DNA from: Staphylococcus sp.
GTDB taxonomy: Bacteria; Bacteroidota; Bacteroidia; Bacteroidales; Muribaculaceae
DNA: 64,000 nucleotides
Direction: 5' to 3'
Assembly: GCA_023665865.1 (NCBI GenBank)
Contig: JAMPDC010000001.1
Location: 391,331-455,330 of the forward strand
Shown here piece after piece: positions 55,303 to 64,000 of this stretch (the stretch's first letter is position 1; every line of letters begins with the position of its first letter). Both the position numbers and the translations under genes were made by a program. The notes under the pieces are model-generated. The model did not search any database. It was not told the DNA's origin and worked only from the letters and a program-made list of their open reading frames with translations.

Positions 55303-56181
55303 TCAGTCAACTTCTACGACGAGGAAGTTGGAGAGCTGCCAGAATTTGGCAGGATTGGTGATGTTGATGACCTTCTGTCCGTTTTCATCATCAATAGTGT
55401 ACGAATCAGCCGGCTGCGAGGTCTTGATCTTTGCCTTCTTGCTGTGGGTAGGGATCTTGGTGAGATTGCGGCGGTCGGCGGCAGTGAAATAGCTCATGTC
55501 AAAATCGCCTTTCATCACTTTGGTCTTGCGGAGGAAGCCTGACTGGAGGATTTTCTTTTCCTTGAGTTCCTTGCCTGTACCGATGGCATAGTAGACGGTG
55601 TTGAGTTCATTTGAAGCAGCGATGGCAGCCTCTTCGGCAGCCTCTTTCTGGGCACGCTCCTCAGTCAGACCGGTAGCGAGCGAGTCGTTGGCGACATTGA
55701 GATTGTTGACGGTAGCGCTGAGCTCCTCAATCTTGATGTTGGCGCTGGCAAGCTGATTAGTGAGAGTGCCGATTTCAGTCTGCTGCTCTGCAATCTGGGC
55801 TTTAAGATTGGAGATCGTACGCTTGAATGTGGCGCTTTCGCCATCGAGGCCGGCAAGTTTCTTCTCGAGTTCCTCAAGGCGCTGACGGCGTTCCTGAAGA
55901 GCCTGCTGTATGGCGATCATATCGTTTTTGATCTGCTCCTTGCGCGATGTCGATTCACCGAGTGCGCCCGGAGTGGCGATGATTTTTTCAAGATCCTTGA
56001 TCTGCGACATCCCGTCGGAAATATCATTGACAAGAATAAGGAGGCTATCCTGGGTGGCAAGTGTTTCACGCAAATCACCCTTGAGCTGTTCATTCTGTGC
56101 TTCTGCATCGCGGAGCTTCTCCCCGTTACATGCACTTAGCATTGCAGTCGCAATGACTGCGAGAGTCATGATTTTTTTCAT
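55303..56181 (-). CDS. Coiled-coil lipoprotein
   Basis: 292 residues. The signal peptide ends in the lipobox LSAC (Cys18). Residues about 20-190 are a long coiled coil (heptads around LEELEKKLAGLDGE, TISNLKAQIAEQQTEIGTLTNQL). A C-terminal globular part follows with AIGTGKELKEKKILQSGF and a final beta-rich stretch. Many Bacteroidetes encode such proteins; some are named Cbp1-family collagen-binding adhesins, a resemblance I recall but cannot verify. It follows rsmI by 38 bp and ends the operon with a terminator. Confidence 0.7.
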   Translation of the reverse strand: MKKIMTLAVIATAMLSACNGEKLRDAEAQNEQLKGDLRETLATQDSLLILVNDISDGMSQIKDLEKIIATPGALGESTSRKEQIKNDMIAIQQALQERRQRLEELEKKLAGLDGESATFKRTISNLKAQIAEQQTEIGTLTNQLASANIKIEELSATVNNLNVANDSLATGLTEERAQKEAAEEAAIAASNELNTVYYAIGTGKELKEKKILQSGFLRKTKVMKGDFDMSYFTAADRRNLTKIPTHSKKAKIKTSQPADSYTIDDENGQKVINITNPAKFWQLSNFLVVEVD

Positions 56182-56219
56182 ATACTTGATAGTTGTGATG
56201 TGAGTCGTGACGTAATTTC

Positions 56220-56930
56220 TTAAGATTTGAACTTGTTCTTATGTATTTTCGGGCCGGAATTTTCCTGTGCACCTACGATAATAACAATCTCTCCCCTCGG
56301 TTGGTTCTCGCTAAAAAATCCAATAAGTTCGCCGAGAGTTCCATTGACAGTAGTATTATGGATCTTTGAAATCTCGCGGGAGACGGATGCCGGACGTTCC
56401 AATCCGCATTGTTCGGCCAACTGCTCAAGAGTCTTGACAAGACGCAGCGGCGACTCATAGATAATTGACGTGCAGTCGCTCGCAGCAATTTTCTCGATGC
56501 GCGATTGCCGTCCTTTCTTCGGAGGCAGAAATCCCTCGAAGGTAAAGCGGTCGGTGGGAAGACCGGAGTTGACAAGCGCGGGGACAAAGGCTGTAGGTCC
56601 CGGCAATGTCTCCACCTCTATCCCCTCGCGCCGACATTCGCGTGTGAGCAGAAAGCCGGGATCGCTGATGCCCGGCGTGCCGGCATCCGAGATCAGAGCT
56701 ATCGTCTCGCCGGCGAGCAACTGCTCGATGATCGGACGGACTGTCGAGTGCTCGTTAAACTTGTGGTGGCTTGAACAAGGTGTCTGTATCTCAAAATGGC
56801 GCAGCAATACCCCGGACGTGCGCGTATCTTCAGCATAGATACGTTCGCATGCCTTCAACACCTCAACCGCACGCGGAGTCATATCGGCCATATTGCCGAC
56901 AGGAGTAGGTACGATATACAGCTTTCCCAT
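56220..56930 (-). CDS. rsmI: 16S rRNA (cytidine(1402)-2'-O)-methyltransferase
   Basis: 236 residues. It methylates the ribose of C1402 in the decoding centre. Family motifs: LYIVPTPVGNMADMTPRAVEVL, CERIYAEDTR, ALISDAGTPGISDPGF and LPGPTAFVPALVNSGLPTDRFTFEGFLP. It is encoded 13 bp after the 207-residue gene in the large minus-strand housekeeping run. Confidence 0.94.
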   Translation of the reverse strand: MGKLYIVPTPVGNMADMTPRAVEVLKACERIYAEDTRTSGVLLRHFEIQTPCSSHHKFNEHSTVRPIIEQLLAGETIALISDAGTPGISDPGFLLTRECRREGIEVETLPGPTAFVPALVNSGLPTDRFTFEGFLPPKKGRQSRIEKIAASDCTSIIYESPLRLVKTLEQLAEQCGLERPASVSREISKIHNTTVNGTLGELIGFFSENQPRGEIVIIVGAQENSGPKIHKNKFKS

Positions 56931-56943
56931 ATATATACAGGGA

Positions 56944-57567
56944 TTAGAAGTGCTTTCCTACAATAGCCATGAACTCCTTGACTTCTTCCTTGGCGGGATC
57001 CCAGCACAAGTCGTTGAAGAAGTAGTCCTCAGCTTCTTCCATGCTCGACATCGAACCGATGACTTCGAGAGTCTCCTTAAACTCCTCATCGGAGTTTCTG
57101 AAAAGCTCACGGAGGAAACGGAAGCGGTCATTGATGGTGAAAGCTTTTGAAATATCGGCCGCACGCTCGCGCGCCAACCGCTCGTCGAGAGTGATGGTCT
57201 CGCTGTTCAGAGTATCGTTGATCGTAGCCGGGATTTCAGCATCGGGCTCGGCATCCTCAGCCTCCTCCTCCATCGCACTCTCGGCGATTTCAGCGGCCTC
57301 TACGGTCTCAGCCGGAGTTTCGGCGGTAACTTCAGCAACCGCAGGAACGGCCACCGGAGCTGCAACCGGCGCCACTACTGCAACAGGCTCTTCAGTCTCC
57401 GCAGTCAAATCCTCAGCTTCCAGGCCGGCAAGAAGTCGGGTAGCTTTGCCGACAAGGAGGTCATTCATCTCACGGCTTGTCTCTTCGCCGCGCGATATGC
57501 GCAGCATCAGCAGTCCCTCGATCTCATAGGCGAGATTCAACAATCCTTTCAAATTATTGTCAGTCAT
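56944..57567 (-). CDS. Conserved-type protein with Ala/Glu/Val-rich linker
   Basis: 207 residues, cytoplasmic, not recognised by name. An N-terminal helical part (MTDNNLKGLLNLAYEIEGLLML, to about 55) is joined by a low-complexity Ala/Glu/Pro/Val linker (about 56-118) to a C-terminal helical part (ISKAFTINDRFRFLRELF, then EAEDYFFNDLCWDP). The two ends look conserved, and similar proteins exist in Bacteroidetes as I recall. Its start overlaps the end of dacB by 8 bp and rsmI follows after 13 bp, so it is translated with cell-wall and rRNA-modification genes. No function is proposed. Confidence 0.65.
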   Translation of the reverse strand: MTDNNLKGLLNLAYEIEGLLMLRISRGEETSREMNDLLVGKATRLLAGLEAEDLTAETEEPVAVVAPVAAPVAVPAVAEVTAETPAETVEAAEIAESAMEEEAEDAEPDAEIPATINDTLNSETITLDERLARERAADISKAFTINDRFRFLRELFRNSDEEFKETLEVIGSMSSMEEAEDYFFNDLCWDPAKEEVKEFMAIVGKHF

Positions 57568-58969
57568 ATTCTTGATTTTCGTCGTGATTCTCTGTGTCAG
57601 CTGTCTGACTTTCGGAATGCAAACTTACATTAAATTTTTCTAATAACAAACGCTCGATACCTTTTTTCAGAGCCGCACGGCTACACTTGAAATTATTGAC
57701 AAGAAAAACTATAGCGTGGGTCGGATAGCCATTCTCATCAAAAAGATAGCCTCCATAGCTCTGCACTCCCTTCATCGAACCTGTCTTCATGGCAATCCTG
57801 CCGGCCAGTGGCGACTCGGAAAGAAAAGTGCGCATGGTCCCGTCGAAACCGGCTCGCGGAAAGAGTGTCATGTATTCCGGAGAGGCGAAGTCTGACGACA
57901 TGTACTGATATATATCGCCGAGAAATCGTGCTGTCAGACGATTGTCACGCGAGAGCCCACTGCCATCGACGATCTTGACGCCATGTGCACTGATACCGGC
58001 CATTGACCAGACAGCGTTCTCCTCCATGATGGCATCTGCACGGGTTCCTCCGGGAGTCAGCGCACGCAACATTCCCTCGGCCATAAGATTGTCGGAACGG
58101 AACATCAGACTGCGCATGATCTCACCAAACTCCGGAGAATGGTGGACATAGATCTCTCTCTGCTCCGGGCCGGATGCAAGTTTGGCGCCACCTACCGTGA
58201 TCCCCTCACGCTTAAGGGTGCTCACGATCTCATGGCGCATCACCTTATATGGATAAGGGGTTGCAAACATGTCGCTCAATCCGCGCTTGGGGCTACCGCT
58301 GATGACAAATGTCTCCGATCCGTCCTTACGGTCAATCTTGACTCCGCGTCTTTTAGCGGCTATATATTTAAACTTCAAATCGGGCACGACCGGATCGGTC
58401 TGCTTCGAGGGGAGACGCAGACGGAAACGGTTGTCACGGAAATTGGCACCCTGGAGACGGGCACCATAATACCAGGGGATATCCTCTTCCATCCATCCCG
58501 GCGGAGTGGTGGCATCGGGAAAATCCGACTCGTCTATTATCACTTGTCCACGTATCTCACTTATGCCGAGCCGACGCACTCCGGCCGCTATACTATCGGC
58601 AAAGCCTTGTGATCCCGGCAGGAACTGAGACTCTATTGTCGGATCGCCGCATACCTTCACTATCAGGTTGCCGTCGAGCACACCATCGCGGATCTGCCCG
58701 GCAGCGATGACGGGAGTCAAGAAACACTCGGAAGTATCGGCAAGATTGAGCAGCGAGGCCACGGTGACAGACTTCATCACCGATGCCGGGATGAGCGAAC
58801 GGTCGATGTTTTCAGCCACAAGATCGTGGCCGAAACGGAGATCGCGGATAAGTATGGCAGTGTTGAGCGTGTCGAGTCCCGCTATTTTCAGAGGGAAAGC
58901 GTGGGCGACGGCCGAGAACGCGATGACAGCTATGGCCAACATCGCGCGAAGGTTCAGCGCCACTCTCAT
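57560..58969 (-). CDS. dacB: D-alanyl-D-alanine carboxypeptidase/endopeptidase, PBP4 type (S13)
   Basis: 469 residues with a signal peptide (about 1-24). This periplasmic enzyme removes the terminal D-Ala or cuts peptide cross-links in peptidoglycan. Penicillin-binding motifs are intact: SVMK (63-66, catalytic Ser63), SDN (292-294) and KTG (395-397). The start overlaps the GNAT gene by 4 bp. The C-terminus is a short charged tail. Confidence 0.9.
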   Translation of the reverse strand: MRVALNLRAMLAIAVIAFSAVAHAFPLKIAGLDTLNTAILIRDLRFGHDLVAENIDRSLIPASVMKSVTVASLLNLADTSECFLTPVIAAGQIRDGVLDGNLIVKVCGDPTIESQFLPGSQGFADSIAAGVRRLGISEIRGQVIIDESDFPDATTPPGWMEEDIPWYYGARLQGANFRDNRFRLRLPSKQTDPVVPDLKFKYIAAKRRGVKIDRKDGSETFVISGSPKRGLSDMFATPYPYKVMRHEIVSTLKREGITVGGAKLASGPEQREIYVHHSPEFGEIMRSLMFRSDNLMAEGMLRALTPGGTRADAIMEENAVWSMAGISAHGVKIVDGSGLSRDNRLTARFLGDIYQYMSSDFASPEYMTLFPRAGFDGTMRTFLSESPLAGRIAMKTGSMKGVQSYGGYLFDENGYPTHAIVFLVNNFKCSRAALKKGIERLLLEKFNVSLHSESQTADTENHDENQEYD

Positions 58970-59535
58970 TTATCTACGTATTGCAGATGATCCATCATGA
59001 CAAAGCAGAAAGGACGCTCTCCTACCTGACGGAATCCGATCTTCTCATAGAGACGACGGGCACCATGGTTGGTTTTCTCCACAAGCAGACCGGCAGGCTT
59101 GCCACACTCACGCGCACGGCCCACGGAGGCTTTGAGCAGCTCACCGGCTATGCCTTGCCCTCTGTATTCGGGTTTGACGGCAAGTGTGTCGAGATAAAAT
59201 TCCTCTCCGTCAGTCTCATCACCGACCTTACCGAGTTCGAGTCCGAGAAGCTCTCTCGCAGCTTCGAAAAACGGCTCTCTGAGTTCATGAAGCCTGGCGC
59301 CGTCATAACCGACACACACACCGACAACCTCACCATTGTCATCGACAGCGGCAAGGGTGTTCAGATAGCTGTATTGCGAATCCTCGCGGGCAGCAAGACG
59401 GGCGAAAAGGTCTATGATATCATCTGTCGTGTGGTTTTCACCGGCAAGTCCGGCGCAGACCTCTTCGCCCACAGCCCAGACTATACACTGCGCTATGAAC
59501 GGCGCATCTTCTTTTCGTGCTTTTATGATCTTCAT
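58966..59535 (-). CDS. GNAT-family N-acetyltransferase
   Basis: 189 residues. The acetyl-CoA loop is VKPEYRGQGIAGELL with LETNH-like VEKTNHGARRLYEKIGF after it. The substrate is unknown. Its start overlaps ribD by 4 bp and its end overlaps dacB by 4 bp, so it is an integral member of the operon. Confidence 0.8.
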   Translation of the reverse strand: MKIIKARKEDAPFIAQCIVWAVGEEVCAGLAGENHTTDDIIDLFARLAAREDSQYSYLNTLAAVDDNGEVVGVCVGYDGARLHELREPFFEAARELLGLELGKVGDETDGEEFYLDTLAVKPEYRGQGIAGELLKASVGRARECGKPAGLLVEKTNHGARRLYEKIGFRQVGERPFCFVMMDHLQYVDK

Positions 59536-60500
59536 TTAGTATAAGTTATGATTTTGTGACCGTCAATGGTCTCGATATTTGGAACTATTTCAGTCTGCGG
59601 CAGTTCAGGAGCTTTGACTTTACCTTCAATAGCCTCCGTACCGACCTCCACACGGATAGCATCCCAGAGATCGTCATTGATAAAAGCCCGGAGGACATCA
59701 CGGCCACCCTCGACCAGCAGCGAAGTGACACCCCGGTCATAGAGCTGCCCCATGGCTTCGCCAAGCGACCCATAGCCTTTCATCACGAGGCTTTCACCCG
59801 ACTCGTTCAATCTGAGCCGGCATCCGTCGAGACGTCCACGCCGGTCAAGCACGACCTTCAGAGGTGACTTCCCGGCATAGTGACAGGTGTCGAGCGACGG
59901 ATCGTCGGCAAGAGCCGTACCGCTCCCGACGAGGATAGCGTCATGGGTAGCCCGCAGCCTGTGGACCGTCATGGATGTCAGCGGTGTGGAGATATGTCCG
60001 TCAATAAAGCCATCGGCACTCTGAGCCCACTTTAGTGTGATGTAGGGACGGTGAAGACTGTGGGCCGTCATGAACTTGCGGTTCAGCTCCCGACATTCTC
60101 TCTCCAGCATACCGACCTCGACCTCAACGGACGCTTCACGCAGACGGGCCACACCGCGGCCCGACACCCGTGCAAAAGGGTCGAGCGTACCGACCACCAC
60201 CCGGGGGATCCCCTTGCTGACTATCAGTTCGGCACAAGGCGGAGTCTTGCCATAGTGGGAACAAGGCTCAAGTGTGACATACATGGTGGCGTCTCGCAGC
60301 AGCCCCTGATCCTTCACAGAAGCCACAGCATTGACCTCGGCATGTCCCTCGCCGCAACGGCGGTGCCACCCCTCACCTATTATCCGCCCCTCCGGATCGA
60401 CAATGACCGCCCCCACCATGGGATTGGGCGAGGCATCGAGCTCTCCGTGACGGGCAAGTTCAAGCGCACGGCGCATGTATCTCACATCTGTTTCCATCAT
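59532..60500 (-). CDS. ribD: Bifunctional riboflavin deaminase/reductase
   Basis: 322 residues. The N-terminal deaminase has the zinc site HAEVNA and PCSHYGKTPPC. The C-terminal reductase (about 150-322) begins YITLKWAQSADGFIDG and contains the NADPH-binding LLVEGGRDVLRAF. It carries out two steps from the GTP-derived pyrimidine to ribitylaminouracil phosphate. It overlaps ispG and the GNAT gene by 4 bp each; no other rib gene is in the window. Confidence 0.93.
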   Translation of the reverse strand: MMETDVRYMRRALELARHGELDASPNPMVGAVIVDPEGRIIGEGWHRRCGEGHAEVNAVASVKDQGLLRDATMYVTLEPCSHYGKTPPCAELIVSKGIPRVVVGTLDPFARVSGRGVARLREASVEVEVGMLERECRELNRKFMTAHSLHRPYITLKWAQSADGFIDGHISTPLTSMTVHRLRATHDAILVGSGTALADDPSLDTCHYAGKSPLKVVLDRRGRLDGCRLRLNESGESLVMKGYGSLGEAMGQLYDRGVTSLLVEGGRDVLRAFINDDLWDAIRVEVGTEAIEGKVKAPELPQTEIVPNIETIDGHKIITYTK

Positions 60501-62164
60501 TGCTCTGACTCTGTCCAGTCTCCGTTTTCTTTAATCAAGGCTATGAGATGGCTGATAGCATCCTCCGCCGGAATATTTTTCTCGATGCACTCCTTACCCT
60601 TGTAGAGGCTGATCTTACCTACACCGGCGCCGACATAACCATAATCAGCGTCTGCCATCTCTCCCGGGCCGTTGACAATGCAACCCATCACACCTATTTT
60701 CAGACCTTTCAGGTGAGATGTGGCGGCCTTGATCTCCCGCAGGGTTGACTGTAGGTCATAGAGAGTGCGCCCGCAACCGGGACAGGATATGAACTCTGTC
60801 TTAGAGATGCGCAGGCGGGTTGCCTGGAGAATATTGAGCGCGATAGCATTGAGCCGCTCGCGGTCAACAACGTCTGAATCCAGCCAGACACCATCGGCAA
60901 ATCCGGCCAAAAGCCATGAGCCGAATTCAATGGATGAGGCAATGATCAACTCTTCTTCGGTCATAGCGCCATAATTGCGGCGGATGATCACCGGATTGAC
61001 GAGCGAACGGTTCATCATCGAGAACATGAACGATTTGATGTGGCCGATGGCCGCCTTATCTTCAGAACTCAACACAAGCGGACGCAATGGCTCGGCAGCA
61101 AGCGTGACGGCAAGCTCTTCGGAGAGCCCTTCCTCAGCTACAGCGGTGAGAGCACCACTCAACATGGATGGCTCGACATCGAGACCAACAACCTGTGGCA
61201 CCTTTCCGCTCCAGGAACTGTGGCGACGGTCGGGGTTGAAGCGATTATAGCCGTCAGGCAGCACGGCCTCCCTGACGCGGCTTCCCTCTTTCAGAGAATC
61301 AATAAAACCGCTTATAGCACGTGCGACAGGAATCTCACACTCAGGCTCCTCGCTCAGCGAGACGCGGATAGTATCACCGATACCATCGGCAAGCAGACTG
61401 CCGATGCCGACAGCCGATTTGATGCGGCCATCTTCGGCATCTCCGGCTTCGGTCACTCCAAGATGAAGCGGGAAAGCCATCTCTTCATTGTCCATCGCGT
61501 CGACCATACGGCGGACAGTCTCGACCATCACCCCGACATTGGAAGCTTTGATCGAAATCACCACATTCATGAAGTTGTGCTTACGGCAGACGCGCAAAAA
61601 CTCCATCGCACTCTCGACCATACCGGCCGGAGTGTCACCATAGCGGCTCATGATGCGGTCAGAAAGCGATCCGTGGTTGACACCGATGCGTAGGGCCGTC
61701 GAATGTTCACGGCAGATGTCGAGCAGCGGCACCAGAGCCTCCTCTATCTTCAGGATCTCTGCGGCATATTCTTCGTCGGTGTAGTCGATTTTCTTAAACA
61801 CACGTCCCGGATCGACAAAATTACCCGGATTGATGCGCACCTTCTCGACTCTCGACGCGGCGGCAAAAGCTGCACGTGGGTTGAAATGGATGTCGGCAAC
61901 GAGAGGCACATCGACACCTCCGGCCCGCAGACGGGCTGAGATGTCAGCGAGATTCTCGGCCTCGCGGACACCCTGGGCGGTCAGGCGCACAATCTCTCCT
62001 CCGGCGTCGACTATGCGCTTTATCTGCGCGACGGAGCCTTCGCTATCCATAGTGCTGGTCGATGTCATCGACTGGAGGCGTATGGGGTTGGTCGCGCCAA
62101 GCTCCACCCGGCCGACTTTGACCGGCCAGGTGAAACGACGCTTGTAGTTTAAATCCATGATCAA
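60497..62164 (-). CDS. ispG: 4-hydroxy-3-methylbut-2-enyl diphosphate synthase
   Basis: 555 residues, longer than the roughly 370 of E. coli because of an inserted domain, as in plants and other Bacteroidetes. It reduces MEcPP to HMBPP in the MEP isoprenoid pathway. VLGATNPIRLQSMT-like VELGATNPIRLQSMTSTST begins the TIM barrel; the Fe4S4 half ends with CPGCGRTLYDLQ and MGCIVNGPGEMADADYGYVG. Start overlaps nothing; one base separates it from purE. ribD overlaps its end by 4 bp. Confidence 0.94.
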   Translation of the reverse strand: MIMDLNYKRRFTWPVKVGRVELGATNPIRLQSMTSTSTMDSEGSVAQIKRIVDAGGEIVRLTAQGVREAENLADISARLRAGGVDVPLVADIHFNPRAAFAAASRVEKVRINPGNFVDPGRVFKKIDYTDEEYAAEILKIEEALVPLLDICREHSTALRIGVNHGSLSDRIMSRYGDTPAGMVESAMEFLRVCRKHNFMNVVISIKASNVGVMVETVRRMVDAMDNEEMAFPLHLGVTEAGDAEDGRIKSAVGIGSLLADGIGDTIRVSLSEEPECEIPVARAISGFIDSLKEGSRVREAVLPDGYNRFNPDRRHSSWSGKVPQVVGLDVEPSMLSGALTAVAEEGLSEELAVTLAAEPLRPLVLSSEDKAAIGHIKSFMFSMMNRSLVNPVIIRRNYGAMTEEELIIASSIEFGSWLLAGFADGVWLDSDVVDRERLNAIALNILQATRLRISKTEFISCPGCGRTLYDLQSTLREIKAATSHLKGLKIGVMGCIVNGPGEMADADYGYVGAGVGKISLYKGKECIEKNIPAEDAISHLIALIKENGDWTESEQ

Positions 62165-62165
62165 T

Positions 62166-62672
62166 TCAATCTACCTTAAAATCATATTTGACAGCCTTGA
62201 GTTCCTCATTGGCCTTCACGATTTTCTGCGAGAGAGTAGCGCGGTAGCCACGGTAGCGTTCGGCGAGGGCTGTGTCGCTGAGAGCGAGAATCTGCACAGC
62301 CATGACAGCCGCGTTGAGGCCAGCATTGATGCCGACAGTGGCAACGGATATGCCCGGAGGCATCTGGACTATTGAATAGAGAGCGTCCATGCCGTCGAGA
62401 CTTGAATTGACAGGAATACCGATGACGGGGACAGGAGTCATGGCGGCGATCACTCCGGGGAGGGCGGCGGCCATTCCTGCGGCTGCGATGATGACCTTGA
62501 TGCCACGCTCTTCAGCTCCACGCGCAAAGGCCTCGACTTCGGCCGGGGTGCGATGGGCTGAGAGGGCGTTCATCTCAAAGGGTACTTCCATCTGATTGAG
62601 GAAATCAGCAGCCTTCTTGAGGATGGGAAGGTCGCTTGTACTTCCCATGATTATGCTTACTGTTGGTTTCAT
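62166..62672 (-). CDS. purE: N5-carboxyaminoimidazole ribonucleotide mutase
   Basis: 168 residues, class I PurE. It moves the carboxyl group of N5-CAIR to C4 in purine synthesis. [23 protein letters not shown] with the catalytic His, and [17 protein letters not shown] are the family signatures. It lies 41 bp after the PAP2-like gene and just before ispG. No purK is seen. Confidence 0.95.
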   Translation of the reverse strand: MKPTVSIIMGSTSDLPILKKAADFLNQMEVPFEMNALSAHRTPAEVEAFARGAEERGIKVIIAAAGMAAALPGVIAAMTPVPVIGIPVNSSLDGMDALYSIVQMPPGISVATVGINAGLNAAVMAVQILALSDTALAERYRGYRATLSQKIVKANEELKAVKYDFKVD

Positions 62673-62713
62673 GACAATTATGGTTAGATTATATTAAATA
62701 AGGAGTTGACAAG

Positions 62714-63325
62714 TCAATAATGTATCATTGAAAGCAGATAGACCCAGAGGAATCCGTTGGCACATCCTGTGAGCACCTGCCAGAGTGTGTGGCGCTGCAG
62801 ATAGACTCTCGCGGTCATCACGAGACCCGCGGCTATGATGACTGCCGACAGCCACAGGTTCATATTGAAGATCGCATAGTGCGACGCCACAATCCTGAAT
62901 ATGAGTGCGACGAGGCCTCCCATGGCTGCTCCGTGGGCACTGATCTTCCACCACCGGTTGACGACGGCGTTGACCACTGTCGCTCCGGCTGCGCCGGCAT
63001 AGAACATAGGCAGCCACAACGGGGCGGCAGCCTTGAAAAAGAAAAATGCACATCCGAGATAGCACACCACCACTACGATATATGGTATGAGCCTCTCAGT
63101 GCGGTCGTTGAGGCCGGGGTCTTTGATCATTCCAGAGCGGTAGAGGGCAATGATGGCTGAGACGGGCACCAGACAGGTGATGACAAAGGTGATCCCTATC
63201 GCTGTCCAGAGCAGATTGGTCGGCAACAGACGCAGGATGGTGAGAAACGCTACCATTATCATACCGTAGGTCGGCACAAGCAATGGGGAGAAAAGCGCTG
63301 ATATTATTTCGGAAAATTTCTTCAT
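62714..63325 (-). CDS. PAP2-like integral membrane protein
   Basis: 203 residues with about six membrane segments. Three stretches resemble the phosphatidic acid phosphatase type 2 motifs in degenerate form: NDRTERLIPY, KISAHGAAMGG and ARVYLQRHTLWQ (Arg, His, then Gln where Asp is usual). It may be a lipid or undecaprenyl-phosphate phosphatase or a non-catalytic relative. It is 44 bp after rpoN and may be cotranscribed with it. Confidence 0.65.
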   Translation of the reverse strand: MKKFSEIISALFSPLLVPTYGMIMVAFLTILRLLPTNLLWTAIGITFVITCLVPVSAIIALYRSGMIKDPGLNDRTERLIPYIVVVVCYLGCAFFFFKAAAPLWLPMFYAGAAGATVVNAVVNRWWKISAHGAAMGGLVALIFRIVASHYAIFNMNLWLSAVIIAAGLVMTARVYLQRHTLWQVLTGCANGFLWVYLLSMIHY

Positions 63326-63369
63326 ATTATTCTAACAATCGTTGGATGACTTTTGACGCACGCTACCAT

Positions 63370-64000
63370 TCAAATCTCCTTACGCAACCGTGCCACCGGG
63401 ATGCCGAGACGCTCACGATATTTTGTGACCGTGCGCCGCGCGATCTCATAGCCCTTCCCGGCAAGCAGCTTCATCAAAGCATCGTCGCTCAGAGGATGGG
63501 CCGGATCCTCACTCTCCACTATCTCTTTAAGGATTGCGAGAACCTCGCGCGTGGACGACTCATCATCGTTGCCGACACTCTCATTGAAGAAAAATTTCAA
63601 TGGATAGACTCCCAGAGGGGTGGCCACATATTTTCCGGCCGTGGCGCGCGAGATAACAGAGAGGTCATAGCCGGTCTCCCGTCCGACATCCTTCAGGATC
63701 ATCGGGCGCAGTTTCGTATCATCCTCGCTCACGAAAAAATCATGCTGCAAGCGGACGATGGCCGACATGACTTTATAGAGTGTCTCCTGACGCAGCCGTA
63801 GCAAATCAATAAACTCCGTTGCATCGTCGCGCTTGCGTGTGATAAATGACTCGGCATCTTTGCGCGACTGCTCCGAGGTGCCGGCAGTGAAAGCTTGCCC
63901 GTCGCTTATGAAACTGCTCTCGATGGTAAGGTCGGGGATATTATTGAGAAGAGTGAGGGTCACGCGGTTTCCGTCGACCTCGACGTTGAAATCGGGGACT
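63370..64000 (-). CDS. rpoN: RNA polymerase sigma-54 factor, C-terminal part (runs off window)
   Basis: The visible 209 codons encode the C-terminal half of sigma-54 from PDFNVEVDGNRVTLTLLNN onward: the core-binding end, the helix-turn-helix and the RpoN box ARRTVTKYRE that reads the -24 promoter element. The frame is open to the window edge, and the internal GTG at 63963 is not a real start. It heads the minus-strand run that continues into purE and ispG. Confidence 0.93.
   Translation of the reverse strand, partial: VPDFNVEVDGNRVTLTLLNNIPDLTIESSFISDGQAFTAGTSEQSRKDAESFITRKRDDATEFIDLLRLRQETLYKVMSAIVRLQHDFFVSEDDTKLRPMILKDVGRETGYDLSVISRATAGKYVATPLGVYPLKFFFNESVGNDDESSTREVLAILKEIVESEDPAHPLSDDALMKLLAGKGYEIARRTVTKYRERLGIPVARLRKEI

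Overview
The window looks like chromosome of a gut Bacteroidales bacterium, most likely of the Muribaculaceae or a close relative; the family is an inference. The evidence is Bacteroidetes-type promoters (TTG/TTTG, about 20 bp, then TAnnTTTG), weak Shine-Dalgarno sequences, a short 286-residue primary sigma factor, a GH13 branching enzyme of the Bacteroidetes type, lipoproteins and outer-membrane proteins of families known mainly from this phylum (DUF4270, DUF4857, DUF4861, DUF4876, DUF6850), and a B. thetaiotaomicron-like rhamnose operon. Most of the window is core metabolism and housekeeping. No insertion sequence, CRISPR array, prophage or rRNA operon was seen.

Layout. Positions 1-1860 (minus) hold the head of a polysaccharide locus: a promoter, a roughly 230-nt leader, a 46-codon small ORF, a fusion protein joining a tyrosine-recombinase-like region to a NusG/UpxY-like region, and the first codons of a UDP-glucose 6-dehydrogenase. 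Positions 2.1-6.6 kb carry a double-GNAT protein, glgB and a sodium symporter. Positions 6.8-9.5 kb carry rmlA, rmlC and a FucO-type lactaldehyde reductase. Positions 9.6-18.8 kb (minus) form one probable seven-gene operon: TonB-dependent receptor, DUF4876 lipoprotein, DUF6850 barrel, ABC ATPase, permease, DUF4857 protein and a Cys/His-motif lipoprotein. Positions 18.9-24.5 kb hold an FAD dehydrogenase, a MATE and an MFS transporter, and malate dehydrogenase.

Positions 24.7-33.2 kb (plus) hold der, a secreted GH2 enzyme and the L-rhamnose operon (kinase, isomerase, permease, aldolase). Next come a TrmH-type methyltransferase, fabI, an MmcQ/YjbR protein, an AT-rich lone metallo-beta-lactamase-fold gene and tRNA-Thr(CGU). 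After these are a DUF4270 lipoprotein with a half-length glycogen synthase-like protein, rpoD and a DUF4861 protein. Positions 41.8-48.2 kb are a TPP-riboswitch-controlled thiamine operon (thiD, thiS, a TenI-like gene, thiE, thiG, thiC, thiH) that lacks thiF. The remainder, mostly on the minus strand, holds asnS, an RluB-type pseudouridine synthase with a long Asn/Gly/Arg/Gln repeat tail, purU, a secreted pullulanase and a coiled-coil lipoprotein. It ends with a tightly overlapping housekeeping operon: rpoN, a PAP2-like protein, purE, ispG, ribD, a GNAT, dacB, a 207-residue protein and rsmI.

The best candidate for undescribed biology is the recombinase-NusG fusion with its coupled small ORF and operator-like repeats at the head of the polysaccharide locus. 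The seven-gene receptor/ABC operon is second. All calls are from reading the sequence; no database search was possible.
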